Shown piece by piece: positions 12,601-22,929 of a stretch of 64,000 nt of DNA (its first letter is position 1; each line of letters begins with the position of its first letter). Under the pieces are notes generated by a model. The model ran no database searches, was not told the DNA's origin, and worked only from the letters and a program-made list of their open reading frames with translations. The translations under genes and the position numbers were made by a program. Source of the DNA: Cyclina sinensis (taxonomy: Eukaryota; Mollusca; Bivalvia; Venerida; Veneridae); NCBI GenBank assembly GCA_012932295.1, contig JAAONU010000016.1:13308111-13372110 (forward strand). The letters are read 5' to 3'.

Positions 12601-14334
12601 ATTTAAATAGATTCCTGCTTTAACTAGCTTCAATAGATTCCTGCTTTAACTGACTGCAATAGATTCCTGCTTTAACTAACTTCAATAGATTCCAGATTTA
12701 ACTAACTTAAATAGATTCCTGCTTTAACTAGCTTCAATAGATTCCTGCCTTAACTATCTTCAATAGATTCCAGAGTTTACTAGCTTCAATAGATTCCTGT
12801 TTTAACTAGCTTCCCTTATTACTAGCTAGTCTATCACTAGTCATGAAATTCTGTTCATGCTAGGCCAGTCATTTTGATTGAAAAGCCATGCGTGACAAAA
12901 CAATTATAATTATCATAGCAACACTCGCAACATCAACGACTATATTACTAACCTTTCTGAAAATCATTACAACCACAGTTATCATCATTCCATTCATCAC
13001 CATGAATGTCGTCATCATCACCATCATAATGATTATCATCTTTATCATTATTATGAAATAATCAACAAGTAAATTGCATAACAAAAACACTATACTAATA
13101 ACACTTATATCACCGTAATCACCAGTATTATCATCGTTGTCACCATCAGCAAAGGTAGATATGATAACGCCTAGGCTGATATAATTCCTCTCGGGTTGAT
13201 AATATTTTGAATCTCTCTTTATTCGTTTTTTATTTTATTTATGGGCAGAACCCGTTGCCCATATGACGCTCAATGCAGAGTTAGTTATTTAAGGTTGTGT
13301 GAACGGTACAGGAAAGAAAGCATCGCATTCCAGATATACATTTAGCCTTTTTTCCGTGCACAATATAAAGAACCGGTACAAGTGGCCTCGGTTTAACGTC
13401 TCATCGAAAAGACAATTAGTAATGTTGGAGGAGGATTGTGAGAAAGAGCTCGTGAACCGTGGATTACGTGTAGTCCTATTCGTTACTACGGAACCGCTTA
13501 TCAACACTCTTGCTACAAAGTTATGTTTATACATTTACTTTTTATTTCTGTCTTTTTTAGATTATGGAGTCAACATGTGCGGTAAACATCAAATACTTTC
13601 CTTTCGACACGCAGACATGTGAACTCAAGTTTACAGCTTGGAGTTACCCTATGGATACGGTAGAAATAGACCGGGGCAAATTCGGGGTTTACACAGACGA
13701 ATACGCCAACAATGCTGCCTGGGACCTTGTGTCTTCATCTTCAAGTGAATTAAATGATGTCACTCCGGCTGTAATTTTCAAGCTTAATCTTAAGAGGAGA
13801 CCAATGTTCTTCCTAATTAACATCATAAGTCCTGTGATCTTATTGTCCGTTCTAAATATTTTCACATTTGTACTTCCTGTCGAGTCCGGAGAAAAGGCTG
13901 GCTATTCTATAACCGTCTTCCTGTCCTTGGCCGTTTTTCTGACCATCATCTCGGACCAGCTTCCAAACAACTCGGACACGATATCTCTAATGACTGTCTA
14001 CCTTTCCATGATGACTGGTCTCAGTACGTTTATCGTTATTGTGTCTTTGATTGAGATTCGGCTGTCCATCAGAAAAGAATCGGAACACCCAGTCACCGGA
14101 TTGTATGCGTGTTTGGTCAAACGATGCTGCAGATGTCGAAAAGGAAAACCAAATGCTGTAAAACCGATGAAAGGAGAAAAAGATCTCAAAGTGCTCGAAG
14201 ACTGCGAAGAACCGGATGACCTTACATGGATGAAGGTTATACATGCACTTGATTACATCTTCCTTTGGTTTTCCACTCTTTACACAATTCTGTGTACAGT
14301 TTTTCTTGGAGTCTTCGCAGTTACGAATATTTAG
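9674..14334 (+). CDS. Nicotinic acetylcholine receptor-like (Cys-loop ligand-gated channel) subunit, non-alpha type
   Basis: A pentameric ligand-gated cation-channel subunit of the plasma membrane, complete in four exons: 9674-9854, 10233-10357, 10665-10793 and 13561-14334 (phases 1, 0, 0; 402 aa). Residues 1-19 are a signal peptide (MNLIKLCMFLTFWACVTSQ). The ligand-binding domain follows, with loop-A WKPD, a Cys-loop with exactly 13 residues between C151 and C165 (YFPFD inside), and loop-B W172. Four membrane helices are visible (TM1 ~227-249, TM2 ~258-278, TM3 ~290-312, TM4 ~376-398). GEK at 255-257 before TM2 is typical of cation-selective channels. The loop-C vicinal CC pair of alpha subunits is absent and the TM3-TM4 loop is short (~60 aa). 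An in-frame ATG also exists at 9656, but a good acceptor (TTTCCTCCACAG) ends right before 9674. Related subunits are massively expanded in molluscs, so the ligand is uncertain. Confidence 0.92.
9823..9970 (+). repeat. 74-bp tandem duplication across the receptor exon 1 donor site
   Basis: Copies 9823-9896 and 9897-9970 differ at two positions. Each holds the last 32 coding bases of exon 1, the donor (ACCT then GTACGC) and the start of the intron. Use of the second donor would add 74 nt and meet an in-frame TAA, so only the first gives a full-length protein. Confidence 0.9.
11100..11215 (+). mobile_element. SINE 3'-end fragment
   Basis: The segment ending AATCGATGCAAAATAAATAAG matches the 3' end of the SINE at 22137-22325 (AATCGATGTAAAATAAATGAG). 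The tRNA-like head is missing. Confidence 0.35.
11257..12813 (+). repeat. 26-bp minisatellite, about 60 copies, in receptor intron 3
   Basis: The consensus is AGATTCCTGCTTTAACTAAC followed by TTCAAT. Common variants are CCTTC for CCTGC and TAGC for TAAC. Some units carry an extra 8-bp ACTTCAAA step (about 11570, 11890 and 11975) together with a neighbouring ACATCAAT variant, which points to higher-order duplication of multi-unit blocks. The array fills much of the 2.77-kb intron before the TM-coding exon. Confidence 0.95.
12895..13145. repeat. ATC-rich low-complexity tract
   Basis: Imperfect ATC/ATT/CACC repeats. The Met/Ile/Val-rich open frame on the minus strand is a by-product of this composition. 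Confidence 0.7.
13238..13500 (-). mobile_element. tRNA-derived SINE copy 1 (diverged), receptor intron 3
   Basis: It is related along its length to the copies at 40448-40715 and 55210-55475: GTTGCCCATATGAC.., CAGAAAGCATC.CATTCC, and CCTCGGTTTAACGTCTCATC. On the minus strand the order is head, body, then an A-rich tail (CCCATAAATAAAATAAA). The head is the most decayed of the three. Confidence 0.6.
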
Positions 14335-14565
14335 ATATGCGCATAACTGTAAAAACGATGGACATATTGCCGGTATTTCTTTCTATCAAAAATACAGAAA
14401 ACAAATACACAAACGTGAAGGTAAATTATGCATTGATAGTTGAAATTTGTATAACAATATGAAATTATCATTTGATTTCACAGTGGGCAAACATGTATTT
14501 GTTGGGTGTAAAGAAGTTCCATCGTAATTTTATATAAAGATCTGGCATGAACATTTCATAAATCA

Positions 14566-14571
14566 AATAAA
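14566..14571 (+). terminator. Polyadenylation signal of the receptor gene
   Basis: AATAAA lies 232 bp after the TAA stop of the nicotinic-receptor gene, in AT-rich sequence without another gene nearby. Confidence 0.5.
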
Positions 14572-14964
14572 ATATTAGTCACAATTTCAAGAAAAAAAGC
14601 TTATAACAGTGGTATTGTGACATATTAATCTATCGATAGTATTTTTTTTGATTGTCTACCTAACGGATTTTTTTCTTATACTGCATCGGTGTATTAAATG
14701 TGTCTTTGGTACTGGCATAGACTATGGTTACGTACGTAGTAGCGAAGCTGATTCTTTGTTTAGCTTTGTGATACTTATTAAGGATTAAGTTATTTGCATT
14801 TTTGATTTCTTGTTTGCTTTGGGCTCAGCACACTAAATGTCAAATCCTGAATAAACTCTTACATTTTCATCAAAGTTTTGTTCTTTGTTTTTAAATATTA
14901 GAATGTGACAAGATCACTGCATGACTGCAAGATTTGCGTACAAATATGTATCACTATGAATGGC

Positions 14965-15190
14965 AGTTGTAAGGGGAAACAACTATTATCATTTTATTTT
15001 AGTCAGCTTAGAGTAATCTTCCATCAAAGGAAAAGGGACATATTTATTACTACCTTTTTCGGTCAACTTAGAGTAATCTCTCTTTTCGTGATGATTCACA
15101 AAGGGACACATTTTGTTTTCTTTAAGTCAGCTCCGAGTTGCCTCTTTTGTAGTGATAACGTCATTGGAAGGGTACATCATTTTTAACCTT
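14965..15190 (+). repeat. Degenerate ~70-bp repeat, three copies
   Basis: The core GTCAGCTTAGAGTAATCT..AAAGGGACA recurs at about 15002, 15062 and 15125 with an AAGGG(A)ACA(T/C) motif after each. Confidence 0.5.
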
Positions 15191-15330
15191 GTTAAACTTC
15201 AGCATGGAGGTACCGCTTCTTGAAGTATGACTTCATACCTAGGGGACATTTTTAATGACCAGTTACCTCCCGTAAAGGAAGTGAGGTCATACCTAAGGAG
15301 ACAACCTAAATCACTCACTAAGTCAATCAC

Positions 15331-15520
15331 ACACACACACACACACACGCACGCACGCACGCACGCACGCACACACACACTCACTCACTCTCTCTCTCTC
15401 ACTCACTCACTCAATCAATTATTCACAAAATCAATCAACAAATCAGCCAGTCGCTCTATTAACTAATCAATCAATAAATCAGTTAATCAATCAATCAGTT
15501 ATTTCCTCTTACTCACTCAA
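15331..15520. repeat. Compound microsatellite
   Basis: (CA)n, then (GCAC)n, (ACTC)n and (AATC)n-type tracts run without interruption. Open frames across it are artefacts. Confidence 0.95.
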
Positions 15521-15922
15521 TTCGTTATTTATGCAAAGCACAAATATTCTGAAATATTTTTTCTGTTGATCTCAACAGCTGAATCAAGTCCATCGTACTC
15601 TATACCAGCCAAAAAGTGTTTAATTTTTATCATCGCTATTTCTCCTTCCTTATCTTCTGTTGATGACACATACAAAAAACAATGACATAAAAAACAGTAA
15701 AAAAAACAAGAACAAAAAACAGTCAAATAATGATAAGCAAGATAAATAATGTTTTTTCTTTAAACATTCACCCTTTTTCAGAATATGAATGTCATTTATA
15801 TAACAATAAACAGTATAATTGTTCCAGACAACTAAACAGCGCCATAGAACATATTTTTTTCCTTCCAAAATTCTTATGGAGGGATCACTAGTCTTATTGA
15901 GCTAACACTACCTTACCTTTAG

Positions 15923-16500
15923 AACAAGAGCTCCACGGAGCGGCGCCAACGCTGGTCTGTTTTACATGTCGACAATGGGGGCCATAATTATGGTTCTTGT
16001 GCACTTCTCCTGAAGGAGGTCTATATACCTCTGACATTTCATGTCAAGGTGTTGATATCGTTTATATTGATACCTTTGATCATTCAACTTTATACGCATT
16101 TTTGACAGAACTTGTAAGTTAAAAAGGGACATTACTCCAAAAATATACCTTTCAGAATAATGCCCCTTGTGTTACTGTCCATTGTCATAAGCAAGCAGTC
16201 CAAGTTTCATACTGATACCTTTGACAGTTTAGAAATCATTCAACTTATTAAGCAATTTTGACAAAAACTGCAAGTCAGGGACATAACTAAAACAGCTTTC
16301 AGAATAATGCCCCTTGTGTTACAAATGCCTTTTGTCATGATAAGCAAGCAGTCCAAGTCTCATATTGATACCAAAGACATAGATGTCTCTGTTGATGCCT
16401 TTTAAATTGTTTGGGTCATAGGCTTCTTTAAAGTCTTTGCACGACAACGACGACGCAGAGATTATAATAGCTCGACTTTGTCTTCGAAACAGGCGAGCTA
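15923..16500 (+). repeat. Dispersed non-coding element with AGAGCTC..GAGCTA ends
   Basis: It begins ACAAGAGCTCCACGGAGCGG and ends GTCTTCGAAACAGGCGAGCT. Internally the phrases AATAATGCCCCTTGTGTTAC and AAGCAGTCCAAGT.TCATA are each present twice. It resembles dispersed bivalve elements by general appearance. It has no coding potential. Confidence 0.5.
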
Positions 16501-16624
16501 AGAACGAATGAGGCTTTTATGTTAGTAACTAAGATATATGACGCAAATAGCCTTTTACTGTTTTAAAAATTTCATTCAAGCTGATATACTATTTATGAAC
16601 CTTGCATTTATTCTTTATAGTTTA

Positions 16625-17085
16625 TATTATTATTTTATTTTATCATCGTCATCATCATCATTTTTGTTATTATTATTATTATTATTATTGTCATCATCAC
16701 AATATTATTTATCATGAAGATATAAAAAAATTCACCAACCCAAATGTGTCTAACTTACAAAACGAAAATGACAACAATAATGTTACTACAATAATCACAA
16801 CAACCATTATGACATAAGAACAACCGAACTACAATCAAGAAGATGAAACAAGAACATAATGACCATCAATACACCATGACCACACAGGTGATCAAGCCAG
16901 CTTCACAAAAAGTCCATCAAGAAAAGGTAATACGTTGCCAAGACCAAAGAACTATCAGAACCATCAGGACAATAACGACACGATGATCTCAAGATCAAAA
17001 CTTCACTAAGACAACAGAAACATCCCGACTACTAAGACCAATACGACATCACGATTCCGTTGACTGGTGCAAAGCCACGACCAGT
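16625..17085. repeat. Degenerate ATC/ACC-rich satellite, left part
   Basis: It starts with (ATC/ATT)n and changes to imperfect CCATCAAGA/ACCAATACGAC-like text. Similar text resumes at about 18190, so the segment between (17090-18180) looks like an insertion into a pre-existing satellite. Confidence 0.45.
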
Positions 17086-17089
17086 GAAA

Positions 17090-18180
17090 CACTAGATGTA
17101 GTGGGGCAGCGTGTCGAGCCCGCCAGGTGTCTAAAGAAGAAAGGGATCAAAAGTTGTGAAACAGCATTGTAAAGTTATGAGCCTTGTACCCTGCACTTCT
17201 GCTTGTCCAATATCTCTGCGTGATATTTCAACAAGGTCCCTTTAAATATTTTAGAAATGCTCTAGATAATGAAAAAAGATAACAACGATAACAAATGAAT
17301 TAAGTAAACATTTAAGTTAGGCCGAGTTGTGGGTCTTGTATCCTTGCATTTTGTCCTCTATCTCTGTGTGAAACCTCTTATAGTAATCGTATTTGTTCCA
17401 AATAAAAATCAATAAAGGGAAATAATTTTAAAATTAATGAGGCAGAGTTTTGTTTCTTGCACAGAGCGCTCCATCTCAGCAAGATCTATCTACTGACAAA
17501 GCTAAAAGTATGTGGCTTTTAAACTTTGAAAGCAATGAACAAATGAAAAATAAATGTACATACAAGGCATTGCAACCTTGACCTTCAAACTAAAGCATGA
17601 CACATCGGTTCATCAATATGAACAACTGTTGGAAGGCATTTCAATTTTCTGTGATAAATGGAGAGAAATTGGTGTGGAAAATGTCTATCATATTTTTTTC
17701 CCTTTAAGCTGTCAATGTAACCTTGACCTTTGAGCTTAGAACCTGAGTCTTGCACCCAAATCGCCGTCTCATCAAAGTGAACAAAAGTGCCGAGGTATTC
17801 AAAACTCCTTTTGTTCATGGAGAAGTTTTTGCAAGGACAGATAACTCCGTATACATTTTTTACCTCTTAACTGTCACTGTGACCTTGACCTTTAAGCTAA
17901 GAATTTTGGTCTTGCACGCGAACCTATGTCATATCAAGGTGAACAAATGTGCCAAGGTATTTAAAAATCCGTCCGTGCATGGAGAAGAACAAGAAAATCC
18001 GTCCACAGTTTTACTTGTAGTTGACCTTTAAGACATTAATGTTGTTCTTGCGTGTCTCATTGAAGAAAGAATTTCTGCCAAGTTGTTTGAGAATCCCCTA
18101 TCCAAGGCTTAGTTACATCCTGGAAAAAGTTGGACGGACTCACGTACTACCGTACTAAGGCACCCACAAGCGGCCTCGAC
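17090..18180 (+). repeat. Dispersed repeat with ~130-bp internal duplications
   Basis: Blocks containing TGTAACCTTGACCTTTGAGCT, GTCTTGCAC.CGAA and GTGCC(A/G)AGGTATT..AAAA recur about every 150-180 bp between 17560 and 18130. It resembles a dispersed clam repeat. The 65-90-residue frames within it are not convincing genes. Confidence 0.45.
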
Positions 18181-18189
18181 AAAAATCAG

Positions 18190-18830
18190 ATTTCCAGTAC
18201 AAAAAGGTCCATTGAAACACCTAGCCAGTGAAACAATCATGACACCGAGACCATTGAGATCAAAACAACTCTACTACCGCTTAAACACATAGTTCACTAA
18301 GACCATTAGGATCATATCGATCACAACAACAATCAGGATACAACGACAAAAAGTCCATCACGTCATCAAAAACATCACGTGCATCAAGGCCATCAAACAA
18401 AGACCATTAAAACCCAACCACCTTCATAAGATTGTTAAAACATAAGCCATTACAAGACTATGACGTTAAACGGCATACGACACGAGGACCCTAAAATATC
18501 ATGACACCTATGCCATCAAGACCATAAAACAATTTGACTATTTATCGACTGAATCAATCACAACACCACGGTGATCAAACACCTAGACACAACAAGCAAC
18601 AAAATAATCACGACCATCAAAGCAACCATGGCCATCAAAGCCATCACGACCATCAAAGCGACCATGACCATCAAAGCTACCATGATCATCAAAGCGACTA
18701 TAACCATCAAAGCAATCACGACCATCAAAGCTACCATGATCATCAATACTATCGTGACCATCAAAGCCACCGCGACCATCAAAGCCGTCGCATCAATCAA
18801 AGTCACAATGACATCAAAAATTCAAGCATA
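18190..18830 (+). repeat. 18-bp satellite (GACCATCAAAGCNACCAT)
   Basis: The array is regular from 18600 to 18800 and degenerate before that. The period of 18 keeps all frames open: the plus-strand frame at 18534 reads as a His/Gln/Asp-rich repeat and others as Ile/Thr- or Met/Val-rich. Low complexity in every frame argues against a real protein. Confidence 0.75.
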
Positions 18831-18884
18831 TCACGGCAACATGGCAATTATGACTATCGGGACATCATGTCCATGACGGAATAA

Positions 18885-20207
18885 ACAAACACTGTTGTCA
18901 CTACTTTATTGTCATTTCAATTTCTCACTACTAATTGTCTATATTTCTTTTTGCTGTATTTTCTACACATTTATCATAGCTGATACCAATAGTTGATAAT
19001 AATTCTGATAATAATTTTCTCGTTTTTCATTTTTTGTGGTTGTTTCAGATGCCTTGAAATTTAAGATATGCTGATACTGTCAAATTAATCTTTATAAAAA
19101 TTGAGGTCATGAAGTACATGTACAAGCCTTTGTTAATATCTATTTTTTTATTTGTCAATAAAATTTAAAAAACTTACATCTCTTAATTATTAATATCATT
19201 ACTTTTATCATTACAATTAATACTACATTAAATTTTTATTAACGCGACGGTATAACTATATCGTATAAGATTTAAAGTAAATATCTGTAATATCACATGC
19301 GGCGATGGGGGTGACAGTAAAAGCGTTGGAAATATTTTGCTAAGATGAGGGTCCAGAGTTCAAATCAGGCTGGAGCGAAAATATTTTTTTTATTCTATTT
19401 TGACTTTTATAATCAGTTTTGAAGTAAAATATTATGTTGTTATAATCTCACGACATCTAAATATATAATTTATGAAAAAAAATTTTTATGTCAAATCTGG
19501 AGTACAGCCTCTTTAAAACATTTGTTTCTCTTTTTATCACTATGATATATGGAACTTGACCATGACTAAAATGTGTTGACCTACTCCATTCCTTCCTTGA
19601 TATTAAATTGATTTTTAATTCATACAAAAAACATTTAAGTATGTGTAAATATGTGTACTATATCGGGCAATACAATTTAGAAATTTTCCCCTTGTCAAAA
19701 TGAAAATGAAAATTGTCATCATCCATATGATTATCATCCTAATCATCACCATCATCATCATCATCAACAACAAGTTTAGTAGTAGTAGTAGTGGTATAAT
19801 TATAAGTATTATTTTTATTACTGACTTTGTTATTGTTGTTGCTTTTTTAAGTGTACATTACAAGACTTGCCCTCCGTTGCTTTTGCTCAAAACTTTTTTC
19901 CCATAACTCGACATTTTCTGCTGAGAAACATTTTTGAACTTCTAAAATGGTAAACAGGTATGATATCAACCAAATTAAACTTATTCTAACAACATGCGAA
20001 AGCGCTCAGTCATAAATGCCATTTGTGTTGTCATAAAAATTTTCTCTTTGTCTTTGAAATAATTATCATGGAACAAGTTCAGAATAACTTGTTTTTTTTC
20101 AGCAGGATCGATAAACTACAATCCAGTTCTGCATATATAGCCTTTAACAACAGCGTTAAAGTCATCGTCGGTGACCCCCGGTACATATTCCGCACAACTA
20201 CATTATG
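18885..20207. other. Gene-free stretch with a degenerate tRNA-like segment
   Basis: It is AT-rich and has a short (ATC)n/(AGT)n tract near 19715-19795. The segment 19300-19380 resembles a decayed tRNA-type SINE head (GGTCCAGAGTTCAAATC as a B-box-like motif). Nothing else is supportable. Confidence 0.4.
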
Positions 20208-20512
20208 TACCGTGGGATAATTGACTGCTGATTATTCGTTTTCATTAATATTTATTAGCAAAGGGATGTAACTCTTCGTCGAATGAGATGCCGCATTACA
20301 AATAGACACTCTTCAGTGTGTAGAGTAGGCATAATGACAAGTTACTTAAAATAGACGTATTTCCCAGGATTTAAACATAGGCGCGGAACGCAAATTGTAA
20401 CAAGTAATTTCACTGGCTGAGATTCCGCAAGGGAAATCTTACGGAAACCAATGAAAGTAGGTAATGAATTATTCATGAGTACGAAATTTTACCAGCCAAT
20501 TGTCCCACGGTA
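20208..20512. mobile_element. MITE-like element with TA flanks
   Basis: Ends are inverted: TACCGTGGGATAATTG on the left and CAATTGTCCCACGGTA on the right, one mismatch. Reading the outer TA as target sequence gives ~300 bp with CCGTGGGA..TCCCACGG termini, as in TA-targeting (Tc1/mariner-like) MITEs. Inside, at about 20386-20402, is one copy of AACGCAAATTGTAAC, the motif that builds the arms of the 838-4276 foldback element. Confidence 0.6.
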
Positions 20513-22136
20513 GATAAATAGAGTGAAACGGAATGGATCGAACGTGGGTTTCCGACGATGCGTTAAAGTAAACTTGTGATTTAGTTTTTTTCTCTTTTTC
20601 CTGTCTATTCATGGCTTTTTTAAATGTTCAGTAAATCTATCATTTGATTGCACCCCTGAGGCTGCACATGAAAAAAATTCGTTTACAATGCTACATTCAT
20701 CTCGAAAACAAAATCATATTTACCTTTAAAAGTGGCATACATGCACGAGTCTCCAACACAAGTTCATTGGTTGACAAAATCCCAGCTATTGTCAGTCTCA
20801 GTCACAATTCTTCTTCACCGAACTAGAAACAATTTATACATTATTAAAGCATTGATATGAATTCAGTAAAACAGCATTTCTGTGAGTTTAAACACCGGTA
20901 CATCAAATATGTTCTTTCTTTCTGTTGTGACAGACAGACAGACAGATGCAAGAAAAAAACATCTTCATGCTATAAGAAACATCTTCACGCTATATGCTTA
21001 ATGATGCGCTAGCTTAGAAAAGGGCCCATTTGTTTTTACAATTTTTCTTTTGGTTGTATTCTAAAACAAATATGTATGTAAAAATCAACTTTCAGTGCTT
21101 TCTGGTCAAATCTGTCGCTTCGAAGTCGGCTTGAGTGTATGTTGGATCGACAAATGAGGGCGCTGTTAACGCATCTTCATGACGTCGTTGGCAAAGTTCT
21201 CAAAGAGTCTTATATCATAAAAGTTACACACAAGTGATTAGTGAGTTCTCGAAAGCGTCGCTGATTTTACAAAATAAAGCCTTACAGTTATTTATCTAAC
21301 GGGCAAGGCTTGGCAAATGGCGTATTGGTGATTCGAACATTTAGACGGGTCAAAATCTTTCAGCTACGTTGGCTGTACAGTGTGGAAGAGGCTGCCTCCA
21401 TGTATCACATAGTGTTTTACTTAGCGCTTTTTAGGTGAATTTAAAATCTTCTAGACGGCTTAAAATAACTTACATCCCTGCTTATAATCAGTATTTGTTT
21501 TTAGCACAGTTTTAGTCGTTCAAGCTACAAACGTAATAATGAATACTTTTATGTGACAATTTAATTTTTTTTAATATATTGACATTTTTATATTGTGTTT
21601 TGGTTTAGCCATGTGATTTTCAAATCATTGTTCTACCTATCATTTGCCTCTCAATGTTATGCCACAATGGACCACATTAGAAATCAGTTATTGAGTATTA
21701 TTATCTGCTTTTGTGCTATCCCTGGCGTAGGTTTTCGTGTCATTCCTATCATAAACATATTGTATTATCTATTAGTTAATTCACATGATGTTTTATTCAA
21801 TTATTATGTTTAGTGTTAACTTTGCCAAAATAAATATCTTTATCAATCTAAAAAGCAAATCTTTAAAAGCAATTATATTTTCAGCTTTCTTGAAATGCAA
21901 ATGTTTATTTTTAGCTTGGCAAGATACGCAGTTGATTCTTGATATTCAAGACCTAAAGTCAAATGTTTGTCTGCTTACCAAAGAACGTCATTTGTCGATA
22001 ACGATGTCGACGTCTTCAGGGTCGATGGAGCGGAGAGATAGGCTGGTTGACTACTGAGGGAGTCAAAAAAGTTTTTCCTGAAGAGAAGAAGAGATTATGC
22101 TTACATTTTCTGTATGTTTTCAGACTGAATTCAGAC
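20513..22136. other. Gene-free stretch
   Basis: A short GACA microsatellite is at 20931-20945. No exon with paired splice signals, RNA gene or clear element was seen. Confidence 0.5.
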
Positions 22137-22325
22137 AAGTTGCCTTGGAGGCACCGTGGTCCAGGGGTTGAGCGCAGGGCTCCGGATCCGGAGGTCGCGG
22201 GTTCGAATCCCGTCAGAGGCGAGATTCTCTCACGATTTTCACATTCCTCCAGTAATCGAGCGTGATGAATCTAAATTGTAAGAACTTGTATCGCAATCGA
22301 TGTAAAATAAATGAGTCTAAAGAAG
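22137..22325 (+). mobile_element. tRNA-derived SINE
   Basis: The head (22148-22222) has Pol III-type boxes: GTGGTCCAGGGGTTGAGCG (A-box region) and GGGTTCGAATCCCG (perfect B box). The tail ends TGTAAAATAAATGAGTCT, an A-rich SINE-like 3' end. The anticodon arm is a long palindrome (CTCCGGATCCGGAG) without U33, so this is not a working tRNA gene. Confidence 0.65.
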
Positions 22326-22778
22326 TTGCCTCGAAATCAAGCGATCAAGTTTTGTTACTTCCGGCGTCATCTATGTTCAAGTATAATTGAATATCTGAAG
22401 TTATTGAGTAGAGTAAACAACTGGTCGGTAGATATTTGCCCAAAGAGTAAGACATTTCTTGAGAACACGTCCACACAATTATACTGGCCTAATGTTAAAC
22501 TGGCAAACATAGTACGGTGTTAACATCCTGCGTGGCGTACACGCCACTTAAATGTGAAGATTATAAAATATATTTTGAAGTTAAAGTCAACAAATAACTT
22601 ACCAGATTTGTCCGCATGTTTCATGCACTTGCTACAAATAGCCACCATTATAGAAACAATTGTAGACCTCTACTTAGAACAAAAACCTAGGAGAGAGAGA
22701 AAAACAGTTATTTAATGGTAATTTGAAAGTTTTACCTAAATAATGTATGAACAAAAAATATAAACCTTAGAGAATGTA

Positions 22779-22927
22779 GAATCACGTGATGAGAACAGTC
22801 TCTATGCGGAAAGCACGTGTTTTGAGTGAACGGGAACGAGTAATAAAAGAAGTGTATTTTTTATATATTTTTTTTTTTCATTTAAGAACTAATCTTCTCA
22901 TATAGAGACGTTATGATCACGTGATTC
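22779..22927. mobile_element. Short inverted-repeat element with CACGTG arms
   Basis: GAATCACGTGAT..AGTCTCTAT at the left is inverted as ATAGAGACGTTATGATCACGTGATTC at the right, giving a ~150-bp MITE-like palindrome. Each arm carries a CACGTG E-box. Confidence 0.6.
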
Positions 22928-22929
22928 AA

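Noticed and set aside
12869..13090. Met/Ile-rich hydrophobic minus-strand protein
   Set aside because: It is translated from an ATC-rich low-complexity tract.
15227..15466. His/Thr-rich 79-codon frame
   Set aside because: It lies over a compound CA/GCAC/ACTC microsatellite.
18534..18884. Histidine/glutamine-rich 116-codon protein
   Set aside because: An 18-bp satellite is open in several frames on both strands, giving unrelated low-complexity products; there is no other coding signal.
22148..22222. Functional tRNA gene
   Set aside because: The A and B boxes are good, but the anticodon arm is an extended palindrome with no U33 and the sequence runs into a SINE body and A-rich tail.
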